From Hydnum rufescens UP504 (taxonomy: Eukaryota > Basidiomycota > Agaricomycetes > Cantharellales > Hydnaceae): a stretch of DNA of 64,000 nucleotides. Numbering within the stretch: position 1 is the first letter of the stretch; the number at the start of each line of letters is the position of its first letter. The stretch is taken from positions 28,105 through 92,104 of the forward strand of contig MU129135.1 of NCBI GenBank assembly GCA_014904985.1. Direction: 5' to 3'. The position numbers were made by a program, and so were the translations under genes. The notes beneath the pieces were generated by a model. The model was not told the origin of the DNA. It made no database searches and saw nothing but the letters and a program-made list of their open reading frames with translations. Positions 11,759 through 23,204 of the stretch are shown piece by piece.

Positions 11759-13620
11759 ATGACAGAATGGACCTCGAATGCAAATGAAGTCCTGGCATTG
11801 CGTCTTGGTAAGTTTTAATCCTTAATACTGAGCAAAATCCTGAATCGCTTTGGGCTCTAAGCACATGCAGATGAAGATACATCTGATACAGACCGGACTG
11901 CGCGACCGTTCTATCCCAAATTCACGTACCCAGTATGATCCTGGGCCCCTGTATGCACAGCGAGCGTGCTCATTTTTGTGTTCCTTATCCATACGTAGAT
12001 ATTCGGAGACGAAGAAAAGATTTATGGGTATCGGGACCTCGCTATTAACGTGCGCTTCGATGATAATCTAATGAAATGGGTCATAGTAACAAGTGATTGT
12101 TCTTTCCAGCTCTCATTCGCTTCCGGTTCTCTTTTAATGTATTTAAATATTGTGTCTTCTGCAAGGCTCCCGGCCTCCACCGTTGATGATGTTGAAGGGA
12201 CTCTCTACAAATTTATTCCTTCTGGTGCGGTGGTTTATCTCCTTAGCATTACTAGACTATACTGAAGATTCACACTTTAGATTACTTGAAGCTAGAGGCA
12301 GCGTTCAAAGAACGCGTCAAGGAGGAAGCAAAGTCTTTCAGACCGTGTGGCGAGAAAGTATTTTCTTATCCAAGGCCATCTGGCTATAGACCAACATCAG
12401 GAAAAGGCAAGGTCAAAGCTGGTGATGCGTTAGATGAAGATAGCGAAGGTGTATCACTGTTTGAAGTCTATCACGTATGTCTCAACGTGGCGATTGTTGT
12501 CAACTAGTACTAATGTACCCATTAGGCGACGTGGGAGACTCCGGGATTCCGCGATCTCCATCGTCGTATGCAGCTTTTTATCTTGCTTTACATCGAAGCA
12601 GGCTCCTACATTCAAGAAGACGAGGAAAAATGGGAGTTTCTAGTGTTGTAAGATATCCTCACCTCTAAGAGCGGCCTCATAATCCATTTGGCTTCGTGCA
12701 TTTCAGGTACGAACGCAGACGGAGAAATAATGCAGACAAGACGGTCACATACCATTTTGTTGGGTACACATCCCTGTATCCATTTTTTTGTTGGCCCGAC
12801 AAAGTGCGCCTGCGGCTGAGGTATGCAATCAACTTCCTGCCCTGCGGTGCGTGATTCAGAGCATATTTCCTAGCCAATTTGTCATAGTCCCTCCTTATCA
12901 AAACCAAGGACATGGAGGTGAATGACCCCGATATAAGTGCTCTAGGTGATTTGATACTAACCCGTATACAGCATCACTTTACACCGCGGTTTATAACCAT
13001 ATCTTATCTCGACCATCTGTCGCCGAACTCACCATGGAAGACCCATCGGAAGCGTTCGAGGACTTACGTGACAAGACGGACCTGCGTATGTTATTCAAAC
13101 ATCAGGAATTTCTTGATGAGGCGTACGGAACAGAATCAGAATTAAAGGGTAAACTTGGTCCGCCATCCGATAAGTCCTGGGTAGAAGCCTGGCGGAGGAA
13201 ACTCAAAATCGCCACCGTACGTTCGAAATTTCTACAGCGTCACTCTGAACTTATTCCTCGGATCGTACAGCGACAATTTGAACGACTTATCGAGATGCTC
13301 ATTCTTCGGAAGTTGGACCCCACTGATCCACTTGCCCTTCGTGCATATCGCCTTCAGGTGAGAGTGGAGTGCGTTTGACCCGCTCTCTTCCATGTTGCCG
13401 ACGAATCTTTGCATCCAGGTGAAAGAGAGATTATATCGATTTAACTTTGTAAGTTGCAGCAATGCAAAGCTATCTGTTTCCGGCATATAGAATCAACCCG
13501 ATAAACCACCTCCAGGAAATCCTTGTCACATTAAACAAGAAAGAACGCATCGAAAAATTAGAGGAAACCTTTGAGTCTGTGATCGAGGGTTATCAGGGGA
13601 CCCTAAGTCTCGTTGAGTAG
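11759..13620 (+). CDS. HAT1: Histone acetyltransferase type B catalytic subunit
   Basis: Hat1 acetylates newly made histone H4 before chromatin assembly. The start at 11759 gives MTEWTSNANEVLALRL, followed after a short intron by ADEDTSDTDRTARPFYPKFT and FGDEEKIYGYRDLAIN, characteristic of the Hat1 N-terminal domain. Then come SFASGSLLMYLNI, DDVEGTLYKFIPS and YLKLEAAFKERVKEEA, followed by the GNAT core: FILLYIEAGSYIQED, FVGYTSLYPFF, and the acetyl-CoA motif VPPYQNQGHGASLY near 12900-12970. The C-terminal part has ELTMEDPSEAFEDLRDKTDL and a helical tail ending in GTLSLVE with TAG at 13618-13620. At least eight introns of usual fungal size join in phase and I saw no frame break. An intact gene is likely. 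Confidence 0.95.
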
Positions 13621-14329
13621 GAAGAATCTCGATGCCGTGTTTTTCCTGTCTCGTATCTTAGTATCTTATGCTGCGATGTGTCGGTCTTCGGTAGCTCCAG
13701 TCCAATGTTAAAGAACGTCCATCCGATGTCTCGAAGGTTACAACTGTCTCCCTCTGGATGCCATCTTCCCTGCAGTATAATGTCGTAGTCCTTAGCGGGG
13801 CCAAGGGCGAAAGTGCAGTCGTCAGGGCCCAGAACACTGCCACAACCTTTCCCTTTCTTCAGCAAGGTGGAAGTCTTGAAGCGGCCAGTGGAGATGGAGG
13901 ATATGGCACCAAATTTGTCTTAAAGAACTTGCGACCAGCCAACACAAGCCCATATATATCCTGAATTACGGTGAAAAAGAAACATCACTTTGGCTCTGGA
14001 GCAGGATTCATCCACGGCATCTTACCTGAGTTTGGGTTTGATGCAGTGCCCGGTGCCTCAGCTTTATGTGCAATAAGAGAATGTAATTCTGTGGTCTAGA
14101 TGAAAACCAGTGCCATGGGTCTTTGGACACACCAGCATTCTGATGTGACTGCACAGTGGGGAGGTGGAGGTTACAGCAAGATTCGAAATCGGGAAATTAT
14201 GTCCCATCCAACTACGGAAAACGACAAGAAAATAAACAAGGCACCTCTCAAAGCTGCTGAACAGGGAAATCCCATAGGAAGTTTTGGAAAATTACAGGGT
14301 GAAAGAGCGTCATGAGCCCTCACATTTCC
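13621..14329. other. Convergent spacer between HAT1 and THO subunit 1
   Basis: Two converging genes end at either side. A minus-strand frame of 90 codons (13593-13865) contains CGSVLGPDDCTFALGPAKDY but shows no recognisable family and overlaps the HAT1 3' end. A plus-strand frame at 14100-14315 is also unrecognised. I do not call a gene here. Confidence 0.35.
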
Positions 14330-17019
14330 TCAGCTTCTACTAGAACCGTCGATCTTTGCATTTGGAGGGGTCTTGGTCGTCCCCATCGTCTTGTCATCTA
14401 CTTCCATTCTAGTCCTCTCGTGGTCCGCGCCGTTCGGGGTGGCGGTGGCTCCAGCCGCCCCAATCTGGGGTTTCACTTCAATATCGACATCCATATCTCC
14501 CACTCTGTTGGTAGTGGGCTGAACACCATCCGATGTCGCCAGGGGTCTTGTGGAAACCGCCGGACTCCGATGTCCGCCTGCTGACGATTGTTGGGATGGA
14601 GCTAAGGTAGGACTCTGAACTATAGAAAGCAGGGCGATGATATCCGCAAGGGCGGAGTCCTTGACACGGTTATGAGGTTTGTTGAAGTGCTGCAGATGGC
14701 CTTCCTGCATCGCCATACGCAATCCTCGCCAAAGTAGGATTTCCCGCCCCTAAGTCAAGGAAACACACATACAAGGATTTTAAACGAAACCTCTCTTCTG
14801 TGTGAAATGAAACCAACCTCTTTCAGTAGTTCTAGATGCGGGTCCGTTAGCTTTGGTTTCGCGGGGGTGTCTTTTTCAGGCTCTTCTGCTTGTGCCCTCG
14901 TTGCTATGATCGGAGCTGGAGTGGAGGGTGCAGACGGGAAGGGGGATGGAGAGGGTGTAGAAGGCCTGGGAGGTAACGGAACAGAGCCTGGCTTGGGCGG
15001 CAACCCATGCGCACTCCCATTCATTAACATGGTAAGTTTGGGCACCCCTCCGTTCGCAGTTATATTGGTCGGCGGTGGCAGCGCAGCTGGGGGAGTCTCC
15101 CTCGGTTTTGGAGTTTCCACGGCAGACTTTCGTAGGGAGGCGGCTTCGAGCATCTGTTCCTTTGTCGCAATTCGTCTATCCAGGTTTTTGAGGTCTCTGA
15201 CGTATCGTTCGAACGTCTTATGGTGCGGTGGGGTCTCGAGATCCTGAACGCCTTTGTACCCCGTGTCCCAGACTTCTGTAAGATCCTCTGTCCCCAGAGC
15301 ATGGGGCAAGTCGGGAATAGGCTGTAGGAAACGTCGTCGCTGGCCTCTTGCTTCCTCAATTTCCGTCGAATCAGGTGGTGGTCGGTCGAATTCTTTGCAC
15401 CCATCATTCTTCCATCGCACCTGACGAAAAGGGTTGGAATAGGAACCTAGAAGGACGGGAGTAGTTTTGTATTAAGCGTACCCAGGCTCGCTCTCGTTCC
15501 AACAAGTCGGTGACTGTATCCTGAAATGTCTTGTACCCAACGTGGGCAGTTGCAGCCTTCAACTCATCCGATACCTTCGTCCATGTCTCTCGTATCCATT
15601 TCGCATCCGCGTCACTCAGAGTGAAGTCCATCTGCAATGACGCGCCTCGACCACGGACCACCCATTTCTCTTTCTCTTTGGGAAGATATGTCAAGAGGTG
15701 ATTAAATAGGATGAGCAATTGTATAAGGATCTGTCGACGAAAATGCAGGTCTGAAATCTGGAAGAGACAAAAAAAAGTGAACCAGAGGCTTGACAACTGT
15801 ATTGGAAGCAGAGCACACCTCCAAGTCAAGCAAATCACTATTTGTCAGGAACTTGGCAAAAAAATAGTCTTTCTTATGGGCCTCAGACTCGGGATTCCCG
15901 CTCCCGTTTGTCCCACTCGTGAGCACACCATCACCTGCGGAATCCAAATCCCTCTTTCTCTTTGTGCCAGCGAGCGCTGCGGTAGTACCCTTGTTTCCTG
16001 AGCGTTGCCGGTCTTTCCGGGTTGCCTCGCTCAAGACGGGCAAGACTTTATTGACGTTCGCCTTGAAGGTTGGCATCGTTGCAGGATTCTGAAAGACCGC
16101 CGGGGTGGAAAAAGGTAATTGCAGGGACCAGAAGGTCTTATAGAATTCCGCACGTTCATCCTCTGGAGCGGTAATGGGCTCAGTGTCGTTCTGTTTCTTG
16201 GATGTGACAACAACCTCCTCCCACGTAGGTCCGTACTCCCCACGAAGGTTGACGCTGCTGCGCTCGCCAAGAGGAAACGCTGCACTGAGGAAGTTGAGGA
16301 TGCGGCCATTGAATTTGGCAGAATCACCAGTCTTGGAAACCCGCCGGACGAGTGTGTTCAATTGTCTTAGGAGTACAAGCGCCTTGCCCTTCGACGGAAC
16401 GAGATTCTGGGGGAGACATGAGATATCAGTGGGCGAATGGGGTGGGAAAGGGATGACATTTCGGAGGACCCACTGCTGTGAGACGAGGGGATCGCGATTC
16501 CAGCCAATCAAAGATAGTCTGACATAATTTTACGGAATGCATGTCGAAAAGATCCCTAAGGATATCCAGGGGAACCGAGCCATCAATTGCATCTAGGGGA
16601 ACGGGGTTAGATTTTGAGGGCGACAGAAGGATGAAGGAATAATGAACCTTGTTCTTGGAAAGTTAGAACAACATCTAGCAGATCGAATAATTCTCCAAAA
16701 TATTGTTCTCGATTCCCAACAGTTCCTGCCTTGCTTTGGGTCTGAATGGAACAGAAAAATTATTACATAGTTATTGAATCTAAAAGACCATACTGACGAC
16801 CAGGCTAAAGACCTCCTTGCGTAGAGCATTGTCCCATGCGCCGGGGGTAAATTTAGTTGACGAAGCTAACACGGCATCGCGGACTATTCTGGACAGGGCG
16901 TCTGGTGGGAGTGGTCGGGTGTTGGTGAGAGACTGAAGGATGGACTCTAATACGGTGCCAATCTCCTTCGAGGTCATGAGGTGGGCCACTGACTTCTGCG
17001 GAGGTTTCCGACGTTCCAT
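14330..17019 (-). CDS. THO complex subunit 1 (THOC1/Hpr1-like)
   Basis: The THO complex couples transcription elongation to mRNP assembly and nuclear export. The start is probably 17019 (MERRKPPQKS) or the in-frame methionine of MTSKEIGTVLESIL just downstream. The diagnostic core lies in exon 15702-16511: GKALVLLRQLNTLVRRVSK, FNGRILNFLSAAFPLGERS and VNLRGEYGPTWEE, then DYFFAKFLTNSDLLDLEV and, in the next exon, LILFNHLLTYLPKEKEKW. This order is typical of the THOC1 domain. The C-terminal half (15400-14755) is Pro/Ser-rich and low complexity, after FDRPPPDSTEIEEARGQRRR. The last exon ends GSSRS with TGA at 14330-14332. The gene is divergent from the Mtr10 gene, with about 32 bp between start codons. 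Confidence 0.9.
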
Positions 17020-17051
17020 CGGTATTGCCCGCTGCAGTTGACTTCGACACT
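17020..17051. promoter_or_regulatory. Ultra-short divergent promoter, THO1 / Mtr10
   Basis: Only 32 bp lie between the outermost plausible THO1 ATG and the Mtr10 ATG. The promoter elements of each gene must lie in the other's 5' UTR or coding sequence, unless THO1 starts at the next in-frame ATG (about 16977), which widens the gap to about 75 bp. Confidence 0.45.
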
Positions 17052-20000
17052 ATGGCAGCTGCTCAACCATCTCAAGAGACTGTCCGCGCAGTTCTTGCGG
17101 CCGTGCAGGTCTTTTCCGCCCAGCCTGATAAGGTGTCCCTGGATGCTGCAAACAGATGGCTGCAAGACTTCCAACACACGGTGAGATAATCGGGCAGTGC
17201 GTTCACCAGTGGCAAGTCTGACGCCACCTTATACTTCATTGACAGCCCGAAGCATGGGGGGCTTGCAACTATATATTGCTAGCATCAGATACTTCTCCCG
17301 GTGCCAAAACCTTTGCTGCTCAGACCTTCCGAGCTAAAGTTGGTGTTTCATCCCGCTGCTCGCTGGTTTAGCACGCTGAGCCCATGCCTCAGGTGACATT
17401 CGATCTCCAACAAGTGGATCCATCTCATCGTGTCGGGCTGCGCGACTCGCTGATATCAGCGCTCCGAACGTTTGCTTCTGGCCCTCGTGTCATAGTGATC
17501 CAGATCTCTCTGGCACTCTCTGGCCTTGCCCTCCAAATGCCAGAATGGAAAAATGCCGTTCCCGGCCTCATCGAGTCCTTTGGGCAGGATCCTTCCACGG
17601 TTCCAGCATTGCTTCAATTCCTTACAGTCTTGCCTGAAGAGGTAAACGGCAACACTCGCATTCCCATGTCGGTCAGTCCGATCAGTCAGCCATGGTCCGA
17701 TACCGATCACACCGGCTCAACGTCTCTTCGCACCTCATTCCTTGTCGATCTTACGCTGATTTCAGAATGAAGACTATCGTGTCAGAGCATCCGAGCTGTT
17801 GACGGATCATGCTCCCGAAGTAGTGAAGCTACTCGCCATGTATATGCAAGCCTCAGGTCCGTATTCCCGGTCTAAGCTGCACACCTTCTCACACTATACT
17901 ATAGGAGTTACCGAGGCCATTCAAGCCCAAGTTTTCCGTTGCCTACGTAGTTGGATTTCGGCTGGGGAAATAGATATTGGATCCTTGACAGAATCATCGC
18001 TATTTTCATGGGCATTCCAGGCCCTCGCGTCGGATATCCTGTTCGACGCCGCCGTCGATGTCATCTGCGATATCATTCATGAAACCCAAGAAGTGGATGA
18101 CAATATGGCTGTGATCGAACTCATCGTCCAGCAATTACTTGCGATCAAGCCTGCGATCGCATCTGCAAAAGAGGACTCTGAAAAGATGCGTGGATATTGT
18201 CGCATCTTTACGGAGGCTGGAGAGACATACCGCCAGCTCGTACTCGCACATCCAGAAACCTTATTTCCTATAGTGGAAGCAATTGCCGAATGCTCGGCTT
18301 ATTATGACCTCGACGTCGTCCCAATCACATTTAACTTTTGGTATCGCCTCGCCCAAATCATCGCCAAGCGGCCATCAGTCCCACACAATTTTTTGATGTT
18401 TATAAAGGCCTCGTTAGCGTCATGATCAAACATCTCCATTTCCCGTTGTCCCGGATGCGATGTCTGCTCAGGAGAGAGACGAATTTCGTGCTTTCAGACA
18501 TGTGATGGGCGATACCCTTAAAGACTGCTGCTTCGTCTTGGGAAGTAGCGTTTGTCTGCGGACTGCGTATGACATGATTATCTCATCTCTCTCAAGGCCA
18601 ACAACAGCGTGGCAGGAGATTGAGGCCCCTCTATTCTCTATGCGATCGATGGGTGCAGAAGTTGATCCCAACGATGAAGAAGTAGTACCGCTCATCATGG
18701 ATCTCATCCCCAAACTCCCTACTCATCCTCGAGTTCGTTACGCTGCGACACTGGTCATTTCGAGGTACACCGAATGGGTCGACAGGCACCCTCAGTACAT
18801 TCAGTATCAACTGTCCTACATCTCAGCTGGATTTGAAGAACCTGATGCGGAGGTCTCCGCTGCGTCGGGACAAGCAATGAAATTCCTTTGCAAAGATTGT
18901 AAGCGGGTGAGTTAATGCGATCAAGAGGTTCCAGTATCGAGGCTTACTGACGATTCCGGTGCTCTGCTAGCACTTTGTCCCATACCTACCTCAACTTCAT
19001 TCTTTTGTTCAAACCGTTGGACAGAACCTATCTCAAGACGATCGGTTGCAGGTGTACGAGGCCATCGCCCACGTGATATCATACATGCCCATGGAAGAAG
19101 CCGCTCTTGTCTTGAGGCAGTTCGCAGTGGAGATTCTCGCCAAGATCGAAGATGTCGTCGTTCTGCCCTCTCCCACCCAAGAGGAAGTCCAGACCGTCGC
19201 TGGTAAGGGCTGTTGCTGGAGAATGCTACCTTGAGACGTTCCTCATTTTGGTTCTTGTTAGATCACTTGGAGCAGGTAGAGGCTATGCTTACGGTGATTC
19301 AGAGTTTCGGAGAAGAACTACCCCCGGCTTGCCAGAATACTTGCCTGGAGCTATGGCCAGTCATCGAAACTGTTGTACAAAAATTCGGGGGGATAGCTTT
19401 TATATCTGAACGTTCCTGTGGAACGTTGCGCTTGGGTTTGCAATTTTTTGGGGAAGCTGCGCTCCCAATTATTCCCTCTCTTCTCGTTCGGCTTTCCGAG
19501 GCGTTCGAGTCGAGTGGCTACCCCTCTTATATCTGGATCTCGGGGAAGATTGTGACACGGTTCGGAAACGAGGAGGCTCTGATTGTGCGTAACTCTTTGC
19601 GCCGGTCGTTTGAGGCCATCAACACACATATATTCGAAATGCTCAAAGTGCAAACCGCTAACACAATTCCTGATGGTATGAGTGGTTTGGCCTCCCATTA
19701 CAACGATGCCTATACTTATATTCCTCCTAATGATGACAGTAATCGAGGATTACGTTCATTACTTGTCACGGATGTTAGAATTCTGCCCGGATCTACTTTT
19801 CCTTTCTCCATCTTTCCCGAATACGTTCCGTGCAGTACTTTCCGCTCTAACCCTCTATCAGCACGACATTGTTTACCCAAGTCTCGAATTCGTCCTCAAT
19901 ACGCTTCGGCACGATTGCCTAACGACTGGTAATGCTCCCCCAGCGGCCTCCCCACCACCCAATTTCCCACTGTACGCCGCAGTGATTCGAGGGGTGATCG

Positions 20001-20381
20001 ATGAACAGGGCTTCTCTCTCGTCGGATTCCTTTTGGCCGGCATGTTGTCGCATTTCCCAGAAGACTCCATATCGTCTGTCGTAACGATCTTCAAGATTCT
20101 TACACAACTCTGGTCACAACAGATACTGGCCTGGCTTCCGAGTGCATCTGAGCATATCCCCAAAGAGTCGCTGCCTTCTGCGGCGCGCAGTGCGTTTTTA
20201 TCTGAGTTCACAGCGTGCGTAATCGTTTCGTTTAAGATGAGTGGCGATGAGATTCACTCGCAATGTGTTCAGCGCGGTCACATCACGAGAGTTTGACAAA
20301 GTAAAGCCGGCGCTGTTGAACTTGCACCGCGCCTCGCGAAGGACGCGGGATCGAACGCGGTTGACGGCGTTGGATACGTAA
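17052..20381 (+). CDS. Karyopherin Mtr10 / transportin-3-like import receptor
   Basis: Importin-beta family receptor carrying SR-type mRNA-binding proteins (such as Npl3 in yeast) into the nucleus. The start at 17052 gives MAAAQPSQETVRAVLAAV, then the importin-beta N-terminal domain: AANRWLQDFQHT joined to PEAWGACNYILLAS, then AAQTFRAK. HEAT-type helical repeats follow, with family-typical LPEEVNGNTRIPM, YRVRASELLTD, FRAFRHVMGDTLKDCC and HPRVRYAATLVISRYTEW. The protein ends SREFDKVKPALLNLHRAS and TAA at 20379-20381. Two 1-base deletions break the frame: a T-run at 18389-18394 (NF to FDVYKGLVSVMIKHLHFP needs one more T), and near 18441-18443 before DAMSAQERDEF. All other exon joins are clean, so these look like homopolymer undercalls rather than decay. 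Confidence 0.92.
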
Positions 20382-20729
20382 GAATTGTAGGGAAGACACA
20401 AAGCCATGTTAGGTATATACCAAATAGTTGTAGCATGTTCCCACCTCTGGCTTGGGGTGGAGGTACGTATCCTTTAGTGTTCTGAAATAATTACCAAGAT
20501 TATACGTGGCCATTGTGAATCAAGTACTAATACTAGTCCGCGGGTATTGGGCAGCTCTGACATCAGGTTCGTATATCCTTGAAAATTAAATATCATGACG
20601 CCAGCCCACACGATATCGTATCATCTTTCCGCGCTGCCTCTGATTGCAGCTGTATGACGGAAGGCGCCCCGCCTCTCGAGGGGTGATGAGATTCATTTTC
20701 CTAGAGAAGGAATCAATCGGAGATGGGGT
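20382..20729. other. Convergent spacer
   Basis: About 350 bp between the Mtr10 stop and the DUF6534 3' end. No coding or repeat signal seen. Confidence 0.35.
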
Positions 20730-22432
20730 TCATAAGTGTACAATATAATGGCACCTTTGAGGCAATACTGCATGACCGCTGGGTGGTTGGAGAATATTGA
20801 TGGTGGTCGTCCTCGGCCGTGTCCCGACGCTCCTGGAGAAAGAAATGAGAGAAAGAACAATCGTTAGGTTTTTCTCGAACTCACAATCCTCACCACATCG
20901 TCGCGAACGGAGAAACGGTTGCGGGCGGGCCCGGACTCTCTTACGCTCTGTGGCGTAAACGTCTGAGCCGTATTCCATATCAAACTGCCGTCTGGGGAAC
21001 CAAAACTCCAACCATTCCGCGCGTTTACTGATTGATGCACATGATCAGCAAACGATCTGAGCGCACGAAAACAAAGACTGACGCGAAACAAGAAGTGAGA
21101 GGGAGTAGAACTTGGAGAGCGGCAGGTATAAGACAGCACTCCTGTGCGTGGAGGTAAAGTCGAGATTGGCCGCTAACTCACGCCCTGCAAGGCGCATACG
21201 GAGGAAGCACCCACGTATTATTTCTTGCAAAGTCAAACTGTTGAGTGTCAGAAGGGCGCACTAGGATACATCTCGAGAAGCTTGTAAACTTACAGTGACC
21301 ACTTCCATTAACACAAGGACGTAGATGACAGCTATGACGGTCACTGTGCCAGTTTGCACCGTAACTATGAAGATCCATCCGGCCATCAATCAAACAGTGA
21401 AGCACGTAGAGGAACCAAGCGCTGTACGAACGTCGAATGATATCAGTGATAAGAGCGTCGGACCGTGGCAAACCCGTCCGATGCCTATGTAGATACCACA
21501 CCAAGCTAGCAGAGATAGCCAAATCATTTGCCAGGTGTAACGAGATGCCAAGAGTGCTGACAACGTGTATTGCAGCGGGGAATCGAATAGCAAAATTCTC
21601 TATGAGTTGGTCGCAGATAGTGAGACCAAGGGCACACAAAAAGATAATTCCTGCAGCGAAGCCGATTAAGGAACCAAACCATATGTTCCGTGTGAGGACC
21701 ATGACCCTAATGGGACGAGTAAGCACTCGACTGACATATGGCACGGGGTAAAGCTCTTGCCTGTGAGCAAAGAATAACTGCACAGGGAGTGAAACCAGAG
21801 CCTTGAGAGAAGTGAGCATCATCGTGGTAAGGAAATTGGCGCAAGATGCTTACGACCATTGTTGGTACTTGATGGAAAAATCAGTAGACCGTCAGCAAAT
21901 TTATTTTTTATATCATCGGGAACAAGTGTCCTTTACCCATGCTATAAGCTACGATAGGGACGAGTTGTCAATTTGACCCCCTTGAGACAAAGAAATTATC
22001 ATCTTACCCCAGAGAGGTTTAGCATTTGATGTAAGCGTGCCGAATTCAGTGATGCAGAAGTGCCAAACCACCAAGATACTGAATGGAAGAATGCTCTTAA
22101 GCCTTGCTAGTCTTAGGGAAAGGGCATTCTTACTCTATCGCCGCTGTTAGGATTTCCATGATTAATACCCAGCAAACCTATGGGAAATCAATGGCCAATC
22201 TCGAGGAATGAAAGACGAGGTCGCTCACTAGAAGCTTGATCCGGAATTTGTCCCTAAAAAACGATGAGATGTCAAGTGGTAACGAGGAAGAGGCGGGGCG
22301 CAACTTGTGCTTCGCGGCGAAGTACTGGTATGTTTGAACGATTACAAACCCCAATAGAAAAGTATTGAGAGAGGATCCGAGGAGGATAGGGCCGAGCCTG
22401 ACACCCCAAGGACGAGCAAGAGTCAATATCAT
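20730..22432 (-). CDS. DUF6534-type multi-pass membrane protein
   Basis: Basidiomycete-expanded family of seven-helix membrane proteins of unknown function. The candidate start at 22432 gives MILTLARPWGVRLGPILLGS, with the first helix NTFLLGFVIVQTYQYF, a family hallmark. Later exons provide the helices SLIGFAAGIIFLCALGLTI and AIHVVSTLGISLHLANDL, the conserved cytosolic motif SASLVWYLHRHRTGLPRSD, and a further helix (MAGWIFIVTVQTG, VTVIAVIYVLVLMEVV) in another frame across an intron. A soluble tail around 20890-21030 has NARNGWSFGSPDGSLIWNT. Exon boundaries in the second half are uncertain and the 3' end is approximate. The call rests on helix order and the YLHRHRTG-x-RSD motif. Confidence 0.75.
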
Positions 22433-23204
22433 GGAGATCCAACGTGCGCTCGGAGTGTATACCAGATGTCCAGGTTGAGGCGAGATGCCATTGCTCGAGT
22501 AGGTCGAGTGGGTCAAGTCACCAAGGCGGCCGAGGTGGACCCAATTCTTGCGATAACGACAAGGAGGGGCGCCGCGGCTGCGGTCTGCGTGCGGAGGAAT
22601 AGGCAAATGATCTTTAATGAAGCAAATTTGATCGTGACTCTCATTATAGTATTGGGATTCACTGAATTATTCGAGGAGATCTATAGAATTAGTATCTCGA
22701 TGGACGTAACAGCCTGAGAAGAATATCCCTAAAAAAAACCCGCCCACTGCGGCCTCCCCGGTCACTGGCTTATCTCCCCCGAGTGATGTCCTAAATACCT
22801 ATTAGCCTAATCCCCGCCCCGCTCAGAAACTTTCCTCCCGCTGAATTTGGCGCTGATATCATTTATCCCGAATCTACCTATATTTTCGATGGTGCATCGC
22901 ACATCCGAAACCACTCCATTTGGGCTCCAACCACGGCGAGGACGACATATGGAGCAAGTTGGCTCAACGTCTCCATGCACCGGCCGCAACAGGCCATCGC
23001 TTACGTAAAGAGCCACGTTCCACAATTTGTTCAGGCACAACTAGGCGCTATGGTCTCTACCACGCCCCTACCGGCCCACGCACGCCAGGGGACGGTGCAT
23101 CACTATCCCCACTTGTGGTCCCCCCTGAAATTACATCGGCAATATCGCCGAATGAGCTAGTGTCATATTTAAGAACTCACACGTCCTCCTCGAGGAGGAT
23201 AAGG
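22433..23204. other. Divergent intergenic region
   Basis: It lies between the DUF6534 start and the oxidoreductase start. A plus-strand frame at 22920-23294 runs into the oxidoreductase first exon but shows no family features upstream of 23205. The stretch just left of 22740 has an A-run followed by a C-rich run. No gene is called. Confidence 0.35.

Noticed and set aside
14807..15247. 146-codon plus-strand open frame, Gly/Ser-rich
   Set aside because: Antisense shadow of the Pro/Ser-rich tail of THO subunit 1.
22920..23204. Upstream extension of the oxidoreductase reading frame
   Set aside because: Residues before [13 protein letters not shown] have no family similarity, and the Rossmann strand is expected right at the N-terminus.
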